Source: Escallonia rubra (Eukaryota; Streptophyta; Magnoliopsida; Escalloniales; Escalloniaceae). Taken from it: DNA of 64,000 nt. This document shows, piece by piece, positions 12,958 through 25,292 of the stretch (the stretch's first letter is position 1; every line of letters starts with the position of its first letter). Under the pieces are notes generated by a model. It was not told the DNA's origin and did not search any database. It saw nothing but the letters and a program-made list of their open reading frames with translations. A program made the position numbers and the translations under genes. Location: the NCBI GenBank assembly GCA_033065855.1, contig JAVXUO010002860.1, forward strand, positions 1-64,000, in the 5' to 3' direction.

Positions 12958-14693
12958 ATGGATGAGAGAAGTGATGCAGATAAGTTGGACGAAATCATGC
13001 TGCCAGGGTTTAGGTTTCATCCAACAGATGAAGAGCTAGTTGGATTTTATCTGAAGAGGAAGATTCAACTGAGGCCTCTGTCCATTGAACTCATCAAGCA
13101 GCTAGACATCTATAAATATGATCCATGGGATCTTCCAAGTAAGACAAAGTTCATTTCTTGGTTTTGCATCACTTACTAGTTTAACTGTGTGTACCTTGAT
13201 CTTATCATTCTCTTTGCATAGGGCAGGGTTTTAATATGGTTCCACTTTGTTGGTTTAGAAACGTAGTTTCAGTTTTTAAAATGTTTCTTTGGTTCATTCT
13301 TTCTTGGCATCATGCAGAGTTGGCAACAACTGGAGAGAGAGAATGGTACTTCTACTGTCCAAGGGACAGGAAGTATAGAAACAGTGCAAGGCCTAACAGA
13401 GTGACCGCAGCAGGGTTTTGGAAGGCCACGGGAACTGACCGACCTATCTACTCCTCTGAAGGCTGCAAGTGCATCGGCCTGAAGAAATCCCTCGTCTTCT
13501 ACAAAGGTAGAGCTGCAAAAGGGATCAAAACTGACTGGATGATGCACGAGTTTCGCCTACCTTCACTAGCTGATCACTCGGTTCCACCTAAGCGATTCTT
13601 GGACAAAAATATTCCTGCCAATGTAAGGCCTTGCTTGTTTTCCTTCTCATTTTCGGTTTTCATCCGAATACATTTTTGTTCTCACTTTATCCTTTTTCTC
13701 TTCTTGTTTTGTGTTTTAAGTTTCTGATACCCTTTGTTGGAAAGATCTTCTAGGTGCACTTTTCAATTCATTTTCTAGGGTTTCGATCTTTCTATAAGAA
13801 ACTTAACATTTTACATAGGCATATGTTCTACTTCACCTGGCCAACTGATAACAATCTCTTAAAACTCGAAAACGCCAGGTTTAAACAGTAACTAAACAAC
13901 TTAAATGAAGGTAAAAGCAAAAAAAATAAAGAACGAAATGAGGCTATTGCAAACAGTAACTATACTGAGCCATTGTATGCATGTTTGGACTTTGCAGGAC
14001 TCATGGGCAATTTGTAGGATCTTCAAGAAAGCCAACTCCACAACACAGAGGACTTTATCTCATTCTTGGGTCTCACCATTACCTGAAACCTCTACATATG
14101 ACATACTTACCCAACATGCTAACAGTACCACCCAATTCAGTACTTCAGACAGCATCTCATTAACAACAAAAGCAAGCTCAGTAGTCCAATATGGTGTTAA
14201 CAATGACTCTATTGCCAGTTTTTCTCCTTTAGATGTTTCTCCCTACAAACCCTTTAATCCAATAGCAACCAGTACTAGAATGCCATCTCAAGTTTCTTTC
14301 TCAAACACTGGAGACATTTTGACAGGCTACACTTTTCTATCCCCTGAACCTACTAACTGCACAGCTGATGCTTCTTCCTTGCTTTTAAACATGTCATCCT
14401 CCATGTTTGGAGACTTTGGTAACAAGGCCTCAGAGAGTTCACACTATGGTGGTGTGGTTCATGATCAGTATAATGGATTTTCGATCACTCTACCAGAAAT
14501 AATTCGAGAAAATGTTGGTCAGGGAGAAGAGAGAGCCTTAGTAAAGGACGACGCAAATGTGCCTCAATTTGAAGATCAGTGGGGGATTCCCTCAAGTTTG
14601 ACCGATTTTTGGAAGTCAAATTTGCTGTGCGATTCTTCACCTTGTCCTAGTGAGATGTCCACTAGTTATTCTACAAACAAGTGCTATACTTGA
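12958..14693 (+). CDS. FEZ-like: FEZ-like NAC domain transcription factor, 3 exons
   Basis: Exons 12,958-13,138, 13,318-13,622 and 13,998-14,693 give 393 residues. The NAC domain covers about residues 15-173: [13 protein letters not shown] (subdomain A), [40 protein letters not shown] (C), [26 protein letters not shown] (D, split here only by its own length) and [11 protein letters not shown] (E). Intron positions match the usual NAC pattern. The D-E region and the following [14 protein letters not shown] best match the Arabidopsis FEZ/ANAC009 group, which controls root-cap and epidermal stem-cell divisions. The tail is Ser/Thr/Asn-rich, as in activation domains, with a W-containing acidic end ([13 protein letters not shown]). 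Nuclear DNA-binding protein by family. Part of exon 3 and the 3' flank is copied at 18.46 and 35.88 kb. Which NAC subclade it belongs to is inferred from memory of the sequences. Confidence 0.92.
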
Positions 14694-15790
14694 GTTTTAT
14701 TTACTGAAACCATTGTTTTCCAGTTTTGTTCACTCCAATATTTCTTGGAAGAAACTACGTCTAGATTACTTTAACTTAGTACTGCTGTACAAATCTTCAT
14801 GTAGCGTTGAACTTTACTAGAACAAATTGGTGAACCCAACGTTCAATTTACTGGTATTAGTGGATTTTTATTAGATTCCAGTATTTGCGATGAAAGTGTT
14901 TAATTAGCATATGTACCTATGGTCCGATCCTCTTCAATCTAAGTAGTTGTTTGTTTCTCTTATATCTCATTTCCAATCTTGCACACAAATTACTCCCAAT
15001 GTTTCTTTAGCTAAATCCTAGGACAAGTTTTGCATGTATGGACATTATAAAAGAAACTTAAATAAGCATCATTTGAGGAGGAAACGAGGGTTGAGGTTGA
15101 TGTTTAAGAGTTCAAACTTCAAGCTACAAATTCGCCGAGGGACAAATATTTTGGAACAAAGGTAATAGTTTGTGAGATTGCTAGAAATTTGGCACGAAGT
15201 TTATAATCGTATAGGTGTCAGGATGTGGATTTCTTTGTAGGAGCTACACCCTGAGCTTATAGAGCTTGGCCTCATTCCTCATGCTAGCACAAGCCCTATC
15301 CCCTGCTGTAAATTTTGGTTCTTGTGCAGTGTCTCTCTAAGGGGTATTTACTCAGTTATCTTAACATAGTAGCTTTCATACAGGAATACTATTACTTACC
15401 AAGCCAAAAGAAAAAGGAAAAGGAGGAGTGACAGAGACTGTCCGGCTCTTTAAAAGAGACCTTGAAACAGCTTAGGATCATCTCACCCTTTCAGGTGTTT
15501 AAGCTTCGTGTCTCAATGATATGATAAACAAACATGGAGCATCAGATAATTCTAACCCCACACCCCCCAACCCCGGCCAATTGCTCTTCAGAAGCTGTGG
15601 CAGAGTTCGATAGGAGGTTCACATGTCTGATATGACCGCAGGGAGAGAGACTCGGTTTCCATCCTCGTAGATATTAGAGTCGCACATAGTAGTCTCACAG
15701 AGAGACTCGGTAATGACACTGCACACACATTTTCACATTCTATGGTAGATATTAGAGTCGCACATCCTCGTAATTACGTTTTTTTTTCAG
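14077..15790 (+). repeat. Duplicated block: NAC exon-3 tail, 3' flank and start of GSTU promoter
   Basis: From about 14,077 the sequence reappears at about 35,884-37,430 with small indels, and its first part again at 18,458-19,130. Shared marks include the NAC tail, the AGGAGTGACAGAGACTGTCC phrase (15,424 and 37,094) and CATCAGATAATTCTAACCCC (15,540; also 26,036; 37,211). The block joins NAC sequence to a GSTU promoter, so NAC and GSTU were neighbours before the duplications. No extra gene is seen in 14,694-15,957. Confidence 0.8.
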
Positions 15791-16136
15791 GTCCATTGAT
15801 GAGGGATAGCTCTCTCCAGACTCGGACCTATGTCCATGCACAGAAAAGGGAAAAGCCTTCATTGCTGGGCTATCACCCTCTCCTTAAGACTTGCCCTCTA
15901 TAATCTCTCTCTCGAAACTTTAGGGAGATAACTGATGCTCTGTTTTCTTGACCACAACTTATTCCAAGCAGCGTTCATTTAGTCGCCTTGAAAGGCAAAG
16001 AAGAGGAAAACGCTATGGAGAACTTCTCAGAGGTGCTCAGTGTGTTTGAAGAAGGAATAGCCAGAGATTTCCCACAAAGATCTCCTTTCTTCAACGGTGA
16101 GACCCTTGGTTTTGTCAATATCATGGTAGCCTCGAA

Positions 16137-17259
16137 CAGGGGCGGAACCAGATTTTTTTTTTCAGGGGGTGCAAAAATTCTATCGAATGCACTCAAATTT
16201 TTTTTTATAATAAAATAATATTATATATTGATTTTTTTAAATCTCTATATAATCACTGAATTAAACGCAATTTAAGAACTTTACTAAATCTCTATATAAT
16301 CACTGAAATTAAACTATACCAATGTTTTGATACTCAAAATTTTAGAATTAAACTCTAAGTTTATGATACTTTTAATGTATAAATATATTTGTATTGACAT
16401 CTATATACATGCAAAATAACCCAAATCTGTAGCATAAGCATCGACATACAAATATAAAATAAATAATAACAATAAATTAACGATAATTTACCAAAACAGT
16501 GGGCCACTCTGTCAAGCACTCAAGTTTCAAGTAGACAACACTCAACAGACAATAGACAAAATTCACCACGGCTGGATGCAGCTCCACCACGAATTGGGAT
16601 GAAAAAAACATACAACAGACAAATTCCCAACAGCAAATCCCAGCAATCGTCCGTGCAGCAGCTCGCGGTAGCCCGCAGGGTGACTGGGTGAGGCACTCTG
16701 TCAAGCAGATCTGGTCGCGTGGTCGGACGACGTCAAGCAGTGGCACTCCATCAAGCAGATCTGGTGACTGGTCGCGTGGTCGGACGCCGAACAAAGACTC
16801 GGAGATCTAGTCGCCGGCGGAGTGCCGTTTCTTCAAGATTTGGTCGCGTGGTCGGACGACGTCAAGCAGTGGCACTCCATCAAGCAGATCTGGTGACTGG
16901 TCGCGTGGTCGGACGCCGAACAAAGACTCGGAGATCTAGTCGCCAGCGGAGTGCCGTTTCTTCAAGATCTGGTCGCCGGTCAGAGATTTACAATGTGGGT
17001 TCAGATCGTTCAGTCGCGTGGCGTCGCCGGCAATATGCCAGATCTAATCGCTGGTCGTTACGTCCACTGTCCACCGATGAGAGAGAGAGAGAGAGAGAGA
17101 GAACGCCGAGTTGTGGTCTCTGGGAAAGGGGTATCGGGGATGGGGGAACGACGTCTCGGGAACGGGGTGATGCGATTCCCGAAAACCAAAAAAAAAAAAA
17201 TTCCCCAGAAGTGATGGGGTGCTTCAGCCCCCCCTTGCCACAACATAGGTCCGCCCCTG
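16137..17259. mobile_element. Non-autonomous hAT transposon with 8-bp target duplication
   Basis: The 1,123-bp element begins CAGGGGCGGAACC and ends GGTCCGCCCCTG, giving terminal inverted repeats CAGGGGCGGA. It is flanked by a perfect 8-bp duplication, GCCTCGAA (16,129-16,136 and 17,260-17,267), which is diagnostic for hAT. Inside are an AT-rich left third, a 129-bp tandem repeat, a GA microsatellite (17,079-17,101) and a right end with the GGGGTGCTTCAGCCCCCC motif usual in this MITE type. There is no transposase. The perfect duplication suggests a fairly recent insertion. Confidence 0.9.
16712..16969 (+). repeat. Two tandem copies of a 129-bp unit inside the hAT element
   Basis: TGGTCGCGTGGTCGGACGAC begins at 16,712 and again at 16,841, and the two units are almost identical through TTTCTTCAAGAT. 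A shorter sub-repeat (GGTCGCGTGGTCGGACG) occurs within each unit. It is GC-rich against an AT-rich background and could be captured DNA later duplicated. Confidence 0.85.
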
Positions 17260-17553
17260 GCCTCGAATTCATGCAACTGCAGAGCCTTTAGTGAAGCCGT
17301 TGGTGTCACTTTTGACGAGGAAAAGCACTCGGCATTTTTCAAATGGGTGCATGCTCTGCCATCTGGTCAAAGAGACGCTTCCTCCTCACGAAAAAGTTGT
17401 TGCCTGGATCCGGGAGAAGTTTCTCTCCCCAAAAGCTTGACCGTAGACAGAAAACAGAGCTTGTTTGCGCTGCACTAAATGAAGTGTCATGTTTGAATCG
17501 AGAATGCGACCATTGTATCAAATATTATGGTACGAAGACAATAAATTTGTATT

Positions 17554-17776
17554 GGAAAAAATTTGGCTGCTACCCCGATTGGAGGAATCTTCCTCCTACC
17601 CCTTATACAGCGACAATCAATTGTCTTTAAATGTTTCTAGTGACTTTAATTTAGTAACGCTAAAAAAGTGCTGCTAATAATTGTTGTCGTTTGAAACATT
17701 TAGCTACTATTAATTGTCACTATACATGGGGTTGAAGGAAGATTCCTACAACCCGGGTAGGAGCCAAAGTTTGTTC
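17554..17776. mobile_element. Small MITE in the GSTU 3' flank
   Basis: About 223 bp with imperfect 22-bp inverted ends (inner part TTTGGCTGCTACCC against GGGTAGGAGCCAAA) and a second inner pair around GGAGGAATCTTCCTCC. It interrupts the flank phrase AATTTGTATT-CGGTT found whole at 39,548 and 34,990. GTATT is repeated at both edges, so a 5-bp or slightly longer target duplication is likely. Superfamily unclear. Confidence 0.65.
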
Positions 17777-18341
17777 GTATTGTATTCGGTTAAATATGCT
17801 AAATGAACAACATGTATATTGTTGTCGATGAATTTCCAAAAATAATTCAGATTACATATATGTTGGTGTTTATCTTTCAATGGCGAGAGATTCTGTGTGG
17901 ATGCCCTCGAATCCATCGCCAAGATCAGCAGGATTGTAATATATTCCGACGACCATGCAACAATCTACTCCATGCAAAGTTAAAACTATGCAGAATTAGC
18001 ATATTCAACATCAAATATTGTGGTATGACAACAATAAACTTGTACTCGGTTACATGTGCTTCATGAAAAACAAGTATATTGCCGATGAACTTCCAAAGAT
18101 AGTTCTGATTAGACTCTGTTGGTGTTTATCTTTCAATAGCAAGAGATCCGGTGGATGCCCTCACAAAAAGCTTCCGAGATCAGGATTTGTAATATACACG
18201 TTCCAACACCATGCACGACGTATTCCGTGCAAAGTTTACTCAAAACTACGCAGAATTCTTGCAAAGTTTACTCAACTCCTTGACACCAGCTGCCACCAAA
18301 ATTACAATGGAGCCAGATAAAAGCTCCATAAAAGATTAAAC

Positions 18342-18435
18342 TTAGCTCTTGGCAGCTTGCTTTTCCTTGGTCTTCTGGATCTTTAGAACCTTCTTAACGA
18401 TCTTTTGATCTTCCACTAAGAAGGCTCTAATGATC
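18342..18435 (-). pseudogene. RPL34: Last exon of 60S ribosomal protein L34, detached copy
   Basis: Read on the minus strand, the exon follows an acceptor TTGCAG and encodes [20 protein letters not shown], then [10 protein letters not shown] and a stop. This is the C-terminus of eukaryotic ribosomal protein L34e. L34-type 3' UTR follows toward 18,240. Only the last exon is present; the upstream side is cut off by NAC sequence. It is therefore a fragment made by duplication, not a processed copy, because intron sequence is retained. Confidence 0.85.
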
Positions 18436-18457
18436 CTGCAAGACCAATAGAGACATG

Positions 18458-19059
18458 CCATTACCTGAAACCCTTACATATGACATAATTACCCAACATG
18501 CTAACAGTACCACCCAATTCAGTACTTCCGACAACATCTCATTAACAACAAAAGCAAGCTCAGTAGTCCACTATGGGGTTAACAATGACCCGATTGCTAG
18601 TTTTTCACCTTTAGATGTATCCCCCTACAAACCCTTTAACCCAATATCAACTAGTACTAGAATGCCATCTCGAACCATGAAGACATTTTGACAGGATACA
18701 CTTTTCTATCCCCTGAACCTACTAACGGCACAGCTGATGATTCTTCCTTGCTTTTAAACATGTCATCCTCCATGTTTGGAGACTTGGTAACAGGGCCTCA
18801 GAGAGTTTACACTATGGTGGTGTGTTCATGACCAGTATAATGGATTTTCGATCACTCCACTGGAAGGGTTCGAGAAAATGTTGGTCAGGGAGAAGAGAGA
18901 GCCTTGGTAATGGGCGACGCAATTGCGCCTCAATTTGAAGATCAGTGGGGGATTCCCTCAAGTTTGACCGATTTTTGGAAATCGAATTTGCTGTGCGATT
19001 CTTCACCGTGTCCTAGTGAGATGTCCACTAGCTATTCTACAAATAAGTGCCACACTTGA
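18458..19059 (+). pseudogene. NAC exon-3 fragment (copy 1)
   Basis: This copies NAC gene positions from about 14,077 to the stop at 14,693 and about 70 bp beyond. It starts [20 protein letters not shown] and ends at the same stop region. It lacks the NAC domain and carries several small indels, so it is non-functional. Its left edge is fused to an L34 intron at the shared tetranucleotide CCAT. The same junction is found at 35,884. Confidence 0.9.
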
Positions 19060-19139
19060 GTTTTATTTACTGAAACCATTGTTTTTCAGATTACTTTTAA
19101 CTTAGTACTGCTGTACAAATCTTCATGTTGTTTGAGTAC

Positions 19140-19349
19140 TCCTTACCGGTCTGAGTTCTGAAGACCTCCGTCCTCCGGTCACTCCACGAGTCCACCGGCG
19201 CTAACACCCTCCCCTATCCAGCAGCAGTCCCTTTTGGCCCAGCACTGCAATGCCATCAACCTCGCCGAAGGCTTTCCTGATTTCCCCGCGCCTTCACACA
19301 TTAAAGACGCCGCCATTGCCGCCATCAATTCCGACTTCAATCAGTATAG
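19140..19349 (+). pseudogene. Class-I aminotransferase first-exon fragment
   Basis: The frame reads LLAQHCNAINLAEGFPDFPA, then PSHIKDAAIAAINSDFNQY. This is the N-terminal substrate-loop region (NLAxGFPDF) of PLP class-I aminotransferases of the kynurenine/cysteine-conjugate lyase type. It stops exactly where a normal exon would end (AATCAGTATAG), and the LTR of the retrotransposon begins at the next base. I see no further aminotransferase exons after the element (25,293 on). It is a truncated gene fragment trapped between the NAC fragment and the retroelement. Confidence 0.7.
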
Positions 19350-19924
19350 TGTAACAGCCCCAGCTGAAGCTCAGGAAGGTACCAGGGACGAAGCTGAGAT
19401 AGGACGGCCACATGGTGAAGCAGAGATCACAGCAGCTCCAGCTCGAGCTCCATTGAAGATCAAGATCAAGAAGAAGACTGTGGCGCCACTGGGAATGACG
19501 CCGCTTGGAGATGATATTCGCGCCAAAGGGAACGACGCTGCTTAGACCACTCAATCAATAAGTGGGACGGCATCGTTTGGAATAAATAAACAGAGAAGGA
19601 AGACGGCATCGTTTAGCTCTTTAACCTATTTAAATGAGACGGCATCGTTTGGCCAATCATTTGAATTTGAGTTCCAAATATCTTTAGCGACTCTTTCATG
19701 TATTTCGAATTTACTGTTTGTTTTCATTTCTGTTTCAACTCCCCTTTAAATCAGGAAGGAGACAAGGGAAGATGGCATGTATGATGTGATCAAGAATATT
19801 TCTTCTCTCTAAATGAAATCTGCTCTCTCTTCCCTCTCAATTATGGTTCATATTCTTCTCTCTTTATTCCCGTAATTCTCAATTCGTTCCTATAATTGAG
19901 CTGATAATTCACAACAATCAACCA
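19350..19924 (+). repeat. 5' LTR of the chromovirus
   Basis: Begins TGTAACAGCC and ends CAATCAACCA. It abuts the aminotransferase exon fragment on the left and the leader with the primer-binding site on the right. It contains four near-repeats of the phrase GACGGCATCGTTT. Confidence 0.92.
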
Positions 19925-22900
19925 TGGCAATAACGTCTCGATACGTTACAACTGGTATCAGAGCCTCTGAATTGGGGCCTGAGCTAGTTCATTACATGCG
20001 TAAGATCTGAAACCACCACATCTGTTGCGAAACAGTTGATCTTTAGTATTATGCCTCGATCGGTAAAGAGTACTCAAATGGCTGAAGCTGAGCTACAGGA
20101 GTTCCAAGGTACAATGGATACTAGGCTTGCGGCAAACGACATACTGATGGACTCTATGGAAGTGACTATATGAGATCTTCAAAGAGGTCAGACAATTCTG
20201 CAACAAGGTTTTACTGAACTTAAACTTGAACTAGCTAGCTTCATGGCATAGATTAATGCTAAGCTTGAGCCACCTCCACGAATTAACCTTGAAAAAGGAG
20301 AGTCTAGCCATAAAAATCACCGCATTGAGTATACTAATCACCACAATACTCCTCCCCCAGAATGTCCACCAAGGGACAACAGTCTGCCTAAATTTCCTAA
20401 ACTAGCTTTCCCTAGGTTCGATGGCATGAATCCTAGAGTTGGGTGTGGAAATGTGAACAGTACTTCGAATTTTGTCCAATTCGTGAAGACTACAAGGTCT
20501 CTTATGCATCAGTTCATTTCGATGCACAAGCAGAATGCTGGTATGCAGCCTACATTAAGCCTTTAGGCAGGGTGAGATGGGAGCAGTTTGTTAAGGACAT
20601 GTATGCAAGGTTCTCATTAACTAATGGAATCAGTGTGATGGGGGATTTTAACAAGCTTATTCAGGTTGGCTCAGTTGATGAGTATTTTAATAACTTTGAA
20701 GCAATGAGAGCGCATGTGGTGCAGGAGTTTGATTATTTGGATGAGAATTATTTTTGTATGAGTTTCATTGGTGGACTCAAGCATGAGATTAGGAGTAGGG
20801 TGGAACAATTTGAGGTAGACACCTTATCCAAGGCTATACACATAGCCAGAAGAGAAGAGGTGGCCATACAGAACCTATTCAAAACTCCCAGAACCTTGCA
20901 ACCAACCCTCCTATCATCAAACCAAAGTCATTCCTTCACCAAGTTTAATTCCACAACTCATGGACCTGGTACCACAGCTTTTCCCTCTAAAACCCCAATC
21001 CTGAAGCCCTTCCCTTCAAGCCTAACCCAATCCTTAACCACAACACACCACAAAAAGGCCTACTACCCACACCACCTAGACCCCCTCCCAAAACCAATTA
21101 GTTGACTACAGAAGAGCATCAAAGGAGAATGGCACAAGGGCTGTGTTTTAAATGTGGAGCTAAATTTGACAATGGGCATAAAAGTGTTTGTCCTATGAGG
21201 ACAATTGCTATGATTATAGCTGATGAAGAAGAACTCATAAAGATCTTTGAGGAATTAACTGTGACAGAAACTGAGGATTGCCTCAATGAACCCCCACCTG
21301 AACCAAATTTGGAACATGAAATCAGTGTCCATGCCTTAGCTGGCAACCAAACTCATCATACCATAAGGATACCAGGTCAAGGGAAAGAAAAAGAGTTCAG
21401 CATTCTGATTGACACTGGGTCAACATACAACTTTCTTGATCCCCAGTTAGCTGAGAAATTGGGTTGTATTTTGGAAAGTACTACACCTCTAACAGTTGCA
21501 GTAGCTGATGGAACCAGGTTAAGCACTGACACCATATGCAAGAATTTCACCTGGGTGATGGGGTCTCAACCGTTTGTTGTAAACATGAGGATCCTGCCCC
21601 TAGGGGGTTGTGACTGTGTTCTAGGGATACAGTGGTTGAGGAAGTTTGGGAATGTGAATTTTAACTTCAACTCCAATCAAATTTCTTTCAAGTACCAAGG
21701 CAAGCTAATCCTACTGAGAGGATGAGAGTTCAAAGGAACCACCATCAAAATGATTACTACTCAGGCTATGTCCAAGTTGGTGAAAAATAATGTGAGGTCT
21801 CTATATGGTCAAGTTTATGCTGTCACACTCCCTACCAAGTACCAATGATGGAAGGACAAGAGTTGCTGACTGAATACTAGGATGTGTTTGAAGAACCTCA
21901 TGGACTACCACCACACAGAAGCCATGACCATCCTATCAAGCTTGTGGAAGGAGCTAAACTAGTTAACTTGAGACCTTACAGGGTCTCTTATGTACATAAG
22001 GATAAAATTGAGAAGCTCATCTCTGAAATGCTGCACTCAGGTATCATCAAACCTAGCAATTCTCCATTTGCCTCACATATACTTCTTGTTAAGAAAAAAG
22101 ATGGGAGTTGGAGGCCCTAGTTTTTTCAAAGTTAGATGAGCTGTTAGATGACCTCACATCCCAATCATTGATGATTGGGATAGGTACCCCATCCCAATCA
22201 TTGATGATTTGTTAGATGAGCTATAAGAGGCCTTAGTTTTTTCAAAGTTGGACCTCAAGAGTGGTTACCATCAAATAATAGTGTTAGACAGTGACACTCA
22301 CAAAACAACATTCAGAACTCACACAGGCCACTATGAATTCCTAGTCATGCCCTTTGGGCTGACTAATGCACCAACCACTTTCCAAAACCTGATGAACACC
22401 ATATTCCAGCCACACTTAAGAAAATTTGTATTAGTTTTCTTTGATGACATCTGGTGTACAGTAAAAGTGTGCAGGCACATCTTGACCATCTTCAGGTGGT
22501 TTTACAATCACTGAGGCTACATTCTCTGTATGCTAAGAAGAGTAAATGCACCTTTGGCCAGAAGCAAGTGGAGTATTTGGGGCACCTAGTCACTGAAGAA
22601 GGTATAGCAGCTGATGCAAGCAAGGTTGAGGCCATACTCAACTGGCCAACACCTAGCTCACTCAAGGAACTGAGAGGATTCCTTGGACTCATAGGCTACT
22701 ACAGGAAGTTTGTCAAGGGTTATGGAGTGATTAGCAAGCCTCTTACAAGTCTACTCAAGAAAGATGCATATTGTTGGAATGATGTAGCTCAAGATGCATT
22801 CACTACATTCAAGCAGGCTATGGCCACCACCCCTGTCCTGGCATTACCAAATTTCACCTTACCATTTGAAGTAGAGACAGATGCCTGTGATGTAGGCATT

Positions 22901-24717
22901 GGTGTTGTCCTAATGCAACAAGGTAGGCCATTAGCCTACATCAGCAAAGGGTTGGGAAACAAGGCTATTGGATTTTCCACTTATGAGAAGGAGTTGTTAG
23001 TTCTGGTCCATGTAGTGACTAAATGGAGCCTTTATCTAACCCACATCTATTTCATTGTCAGAACTGACCACAACAACTTGAAATTCCTACTTGGTCAAAG
23101 AGTAACCTTACTTCTACAACAGAAGCTTTTGTCTAAACTCCTAGGTTTTGACTTTGAGGTGCATTACAAGAAAGGCACAGATAATTTGGTATCAAATGCC
23201 CTGTCAAGAATTCCTCAACAGTCTCAAGGTGAATGCAAGGCAGTCACTGTAGTGACTACCCTGTGGCAACAGGAGCCGCAAGCCAGTCTTGAGAATAATG
23301 AAGAAGCTCAGATAGCTATCCAGGAGCTGGTGATAGACCCTATTACCACTTCTTTCTATTCTTACTAAGGAGGCATCCTGAAGTGCAAAGTGAAGGTGTA
23401 CGTGGGAAGTAATGGTTCCCTCAGGGAACAGATCTTATAAGAGATGCATACTACTGGTGTTGATGGTCACTCATGAATCAACAACACTCACAGAAGGGTG
23501 AGTATGTTCTTCTATTGGCCAAAATTAAAGCAACAACTCACACAAATGATGAGTGAGTGTGATGTTTGCCAAAGGAACAAACATGAAAATGTTCCTTATC
23601 CAGGATTACTCCAGCCCTTGGAGATTCCAGAGCAACTGTGGACTCACCTAACCATGGACTTTGTGGAAGGGCTTCCTAAGTCTCAAGGACAAGACACTAT
23701 CTTAGTGGTTGTGGACAGGCTTAGCAAGTATGCCCACTTCATCAGCCTCACACACCCCTTCACAGTAGAGGTAGTGGCTTAGAAATTCCTGGATAATGTG
23801 TTCAAGCTACATGGGATGCCTACTTCCATCACCAGTGACAGAGATAAGGTGTTTCTTTCCACATTTTGGTCCAAGATCTTCAAGTTGCTTGGCACTAAGT
23901 TGGCCTATAGCTCAGCATATCACCCTGAGACTGATGGCCAGACTGAAAGGGTGAACAAATGCTTAGAGAACTATCTGAGGTGCATGTGTGGTGACAGGCC
24001 TTATAGCTGGGCTAAATGGTTGACCCTAGCTGAGCATTGGTATAATATTAGCCATCAAGCAACCATCAACATGACCCCATTTGAGGCTGTGTATGGTTAC
24101 AAGCCTAAGCCCCTCAGCTTGGCTACCCCCGAGACCACCAACATCAGTGATTTGTATATCTACTTAAATGACATGAGTAGGGTTCTGACTCTCCTAAAGG
24201 ATAACCTCACTCAAGCTCAAGCTCGAATGCAACAGTATGCCAATTTACATCGCACTGAACGAGAATTTAAGGTTGGTGACTGGGTCTATCTGAGGTTGCA
24301 GCCATATAGACAAACATCCTTGGCCTTGAGAAGAAACCTAAAGCTTTCCCCCAGATTCTTTGGACCTTATTAGGTAGTTCAACGAATTGGGAAGGTAGCC
24401 TACAAGTTGTAATTTCCAAACACTTCCAAGGTGCACCCCGTGTTCCACGTCTCTCTACTTAAGAAGAAGGTAGGTCACAAGATTACACCCTCTATAGACC
24501 TACCACACCTAGGAATTGAAGGGTAGTTCCTAATCGAACCAATTGCAGTCCTCGATCAAAGAATCATTAAACACCAGAATCAAGCTGTGGGACAAGTATT
24601 GGTTAAATGGTCCAACGCCAATCAGGGTGAAGAAACCTGGGAGGATTGGGAGGTCATCAAAAGAAGGTTCCCTAAATTCGAACCTTGAGGACAAGGGTCA
24701 ATTGAAGGGGAATGGGA

Positions 24718-25292
24718 TGTAACAGCCCTAGCTGAAACTCAGGAAGGTACCAGGGACAAAGCTGAGATAGGACGACCACATGGTGAAACAGAGATCACAG
24801 CAACTCCAGCTCGAGCTCCATTGAAGATCAAGATCAAGAAGAAGACTGTGGCGCCACTAGGAACGACGCCGCTTGGAGATGATATTCGCGCCAAAGGGAA
24901 CGACGCCGCTTAGACCACTCAATCAATAAGTGGGACGACATCGTTTGGAATAAATAAACAAAGAAGGAAGACGACATCATTTCGCTCTTTAACCTGTTTA
25001 AATGAGAGGGCATCGTTTGGCCAATCATTTGAATTTGGGTTCCAAATATCTTTAGCGACTCTTTCATGTATTTCGAATTTACTGCTTGTTTTCATTTCTG
25101 TTTCAACTCCCCTTTAAATCAGGGAGGAGACAAGGGAAGATGGCATGTATGATGTGATCAAGAATATTTCTTCTCTCTAAATGAAATATGCTCTCTCTTC
25201 CCTCTCAATTCTAGTTCATATTCTTCTATCTCTATTCCCATAATTCTCAATTCCTTCCTGTAATTGAGCTGATAATTCACAGCAATCAACCA
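24718..25292 (+). repeat. 3' LTR of the chromovirus
   Basis: The same 575-bp length as the 5' LTR with no net indel. It is preceded by the purine tract GAAGGGGAATGGGA and followed directly by GACACTTCC. Confidence 0.92.

Larger units (their letters stand above)
15958..17439 (+). pseudogene. GSTU: GSTU pseudogene: exon 2 only, split by a hAT element
   Basis: 15,958-16,136 and 17,268-17,439 match the second exon of the intact GSTU genes ([19 protein letters not shown] and the end SPKA). Exon 1 is missing: the promoter remnant near 15,730 runs directly into intron-1 sequence (15,820-15,950). The acceptor AACACAG of the intact copies reads ACCACAA here. A 9-bp deletion sits near 17,360, where HALQDCHL of the others has lost three residues. 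The hAT insertion at 16,137 ends any coding potential. Confidence 0.88.
19350..25292 (+). mobile_element. Ty3/Gypsy chromovirus LTR retrotransposon, nearly full-length but broken
   Basis: The element is 5,943 bp with 575-bp LTRs at 19,350-19,924 and 24,718-25,292 (TGTAACAG...CAACCA). A tRNA-iMet primer-binding site lies at about 19,953-19,966 and a purine tract at about 24,703-24,717. Parts in order: gag about 20,060-21,050; CCHC-like knuckle near 21,140; aspartic protease about 21,390-21,700 (LIDTGS); reverse transcriptase about 21,950-22,600; RNase H about 22,800-23,200; integrase about 23,480-24,130 (DFVEGLPKS, ETDGQTERVN); chromodomain about 24,590-24,690. The order and chromodomain place it among chromoviruses. 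It looks broken, with several breaks. By eye the LTRs differ at about 28 of 575 sites (about 5%), suggesting a few million years. No target duplication is evident. Confidence 0.92.

Noticed and set aside
16988-17342. Open frames in the right part of the hAT element as a transposase
   Set aside because: No hAT dimerisation motif; low-complexity GA-rich translation.
17803-18320. Short open frames shared among GSTU 3' flanks (also 35,014 and 39,565)
   Set aside because: Shared because the flank is duplicated; no domain and reading frames are not preserved between copies.
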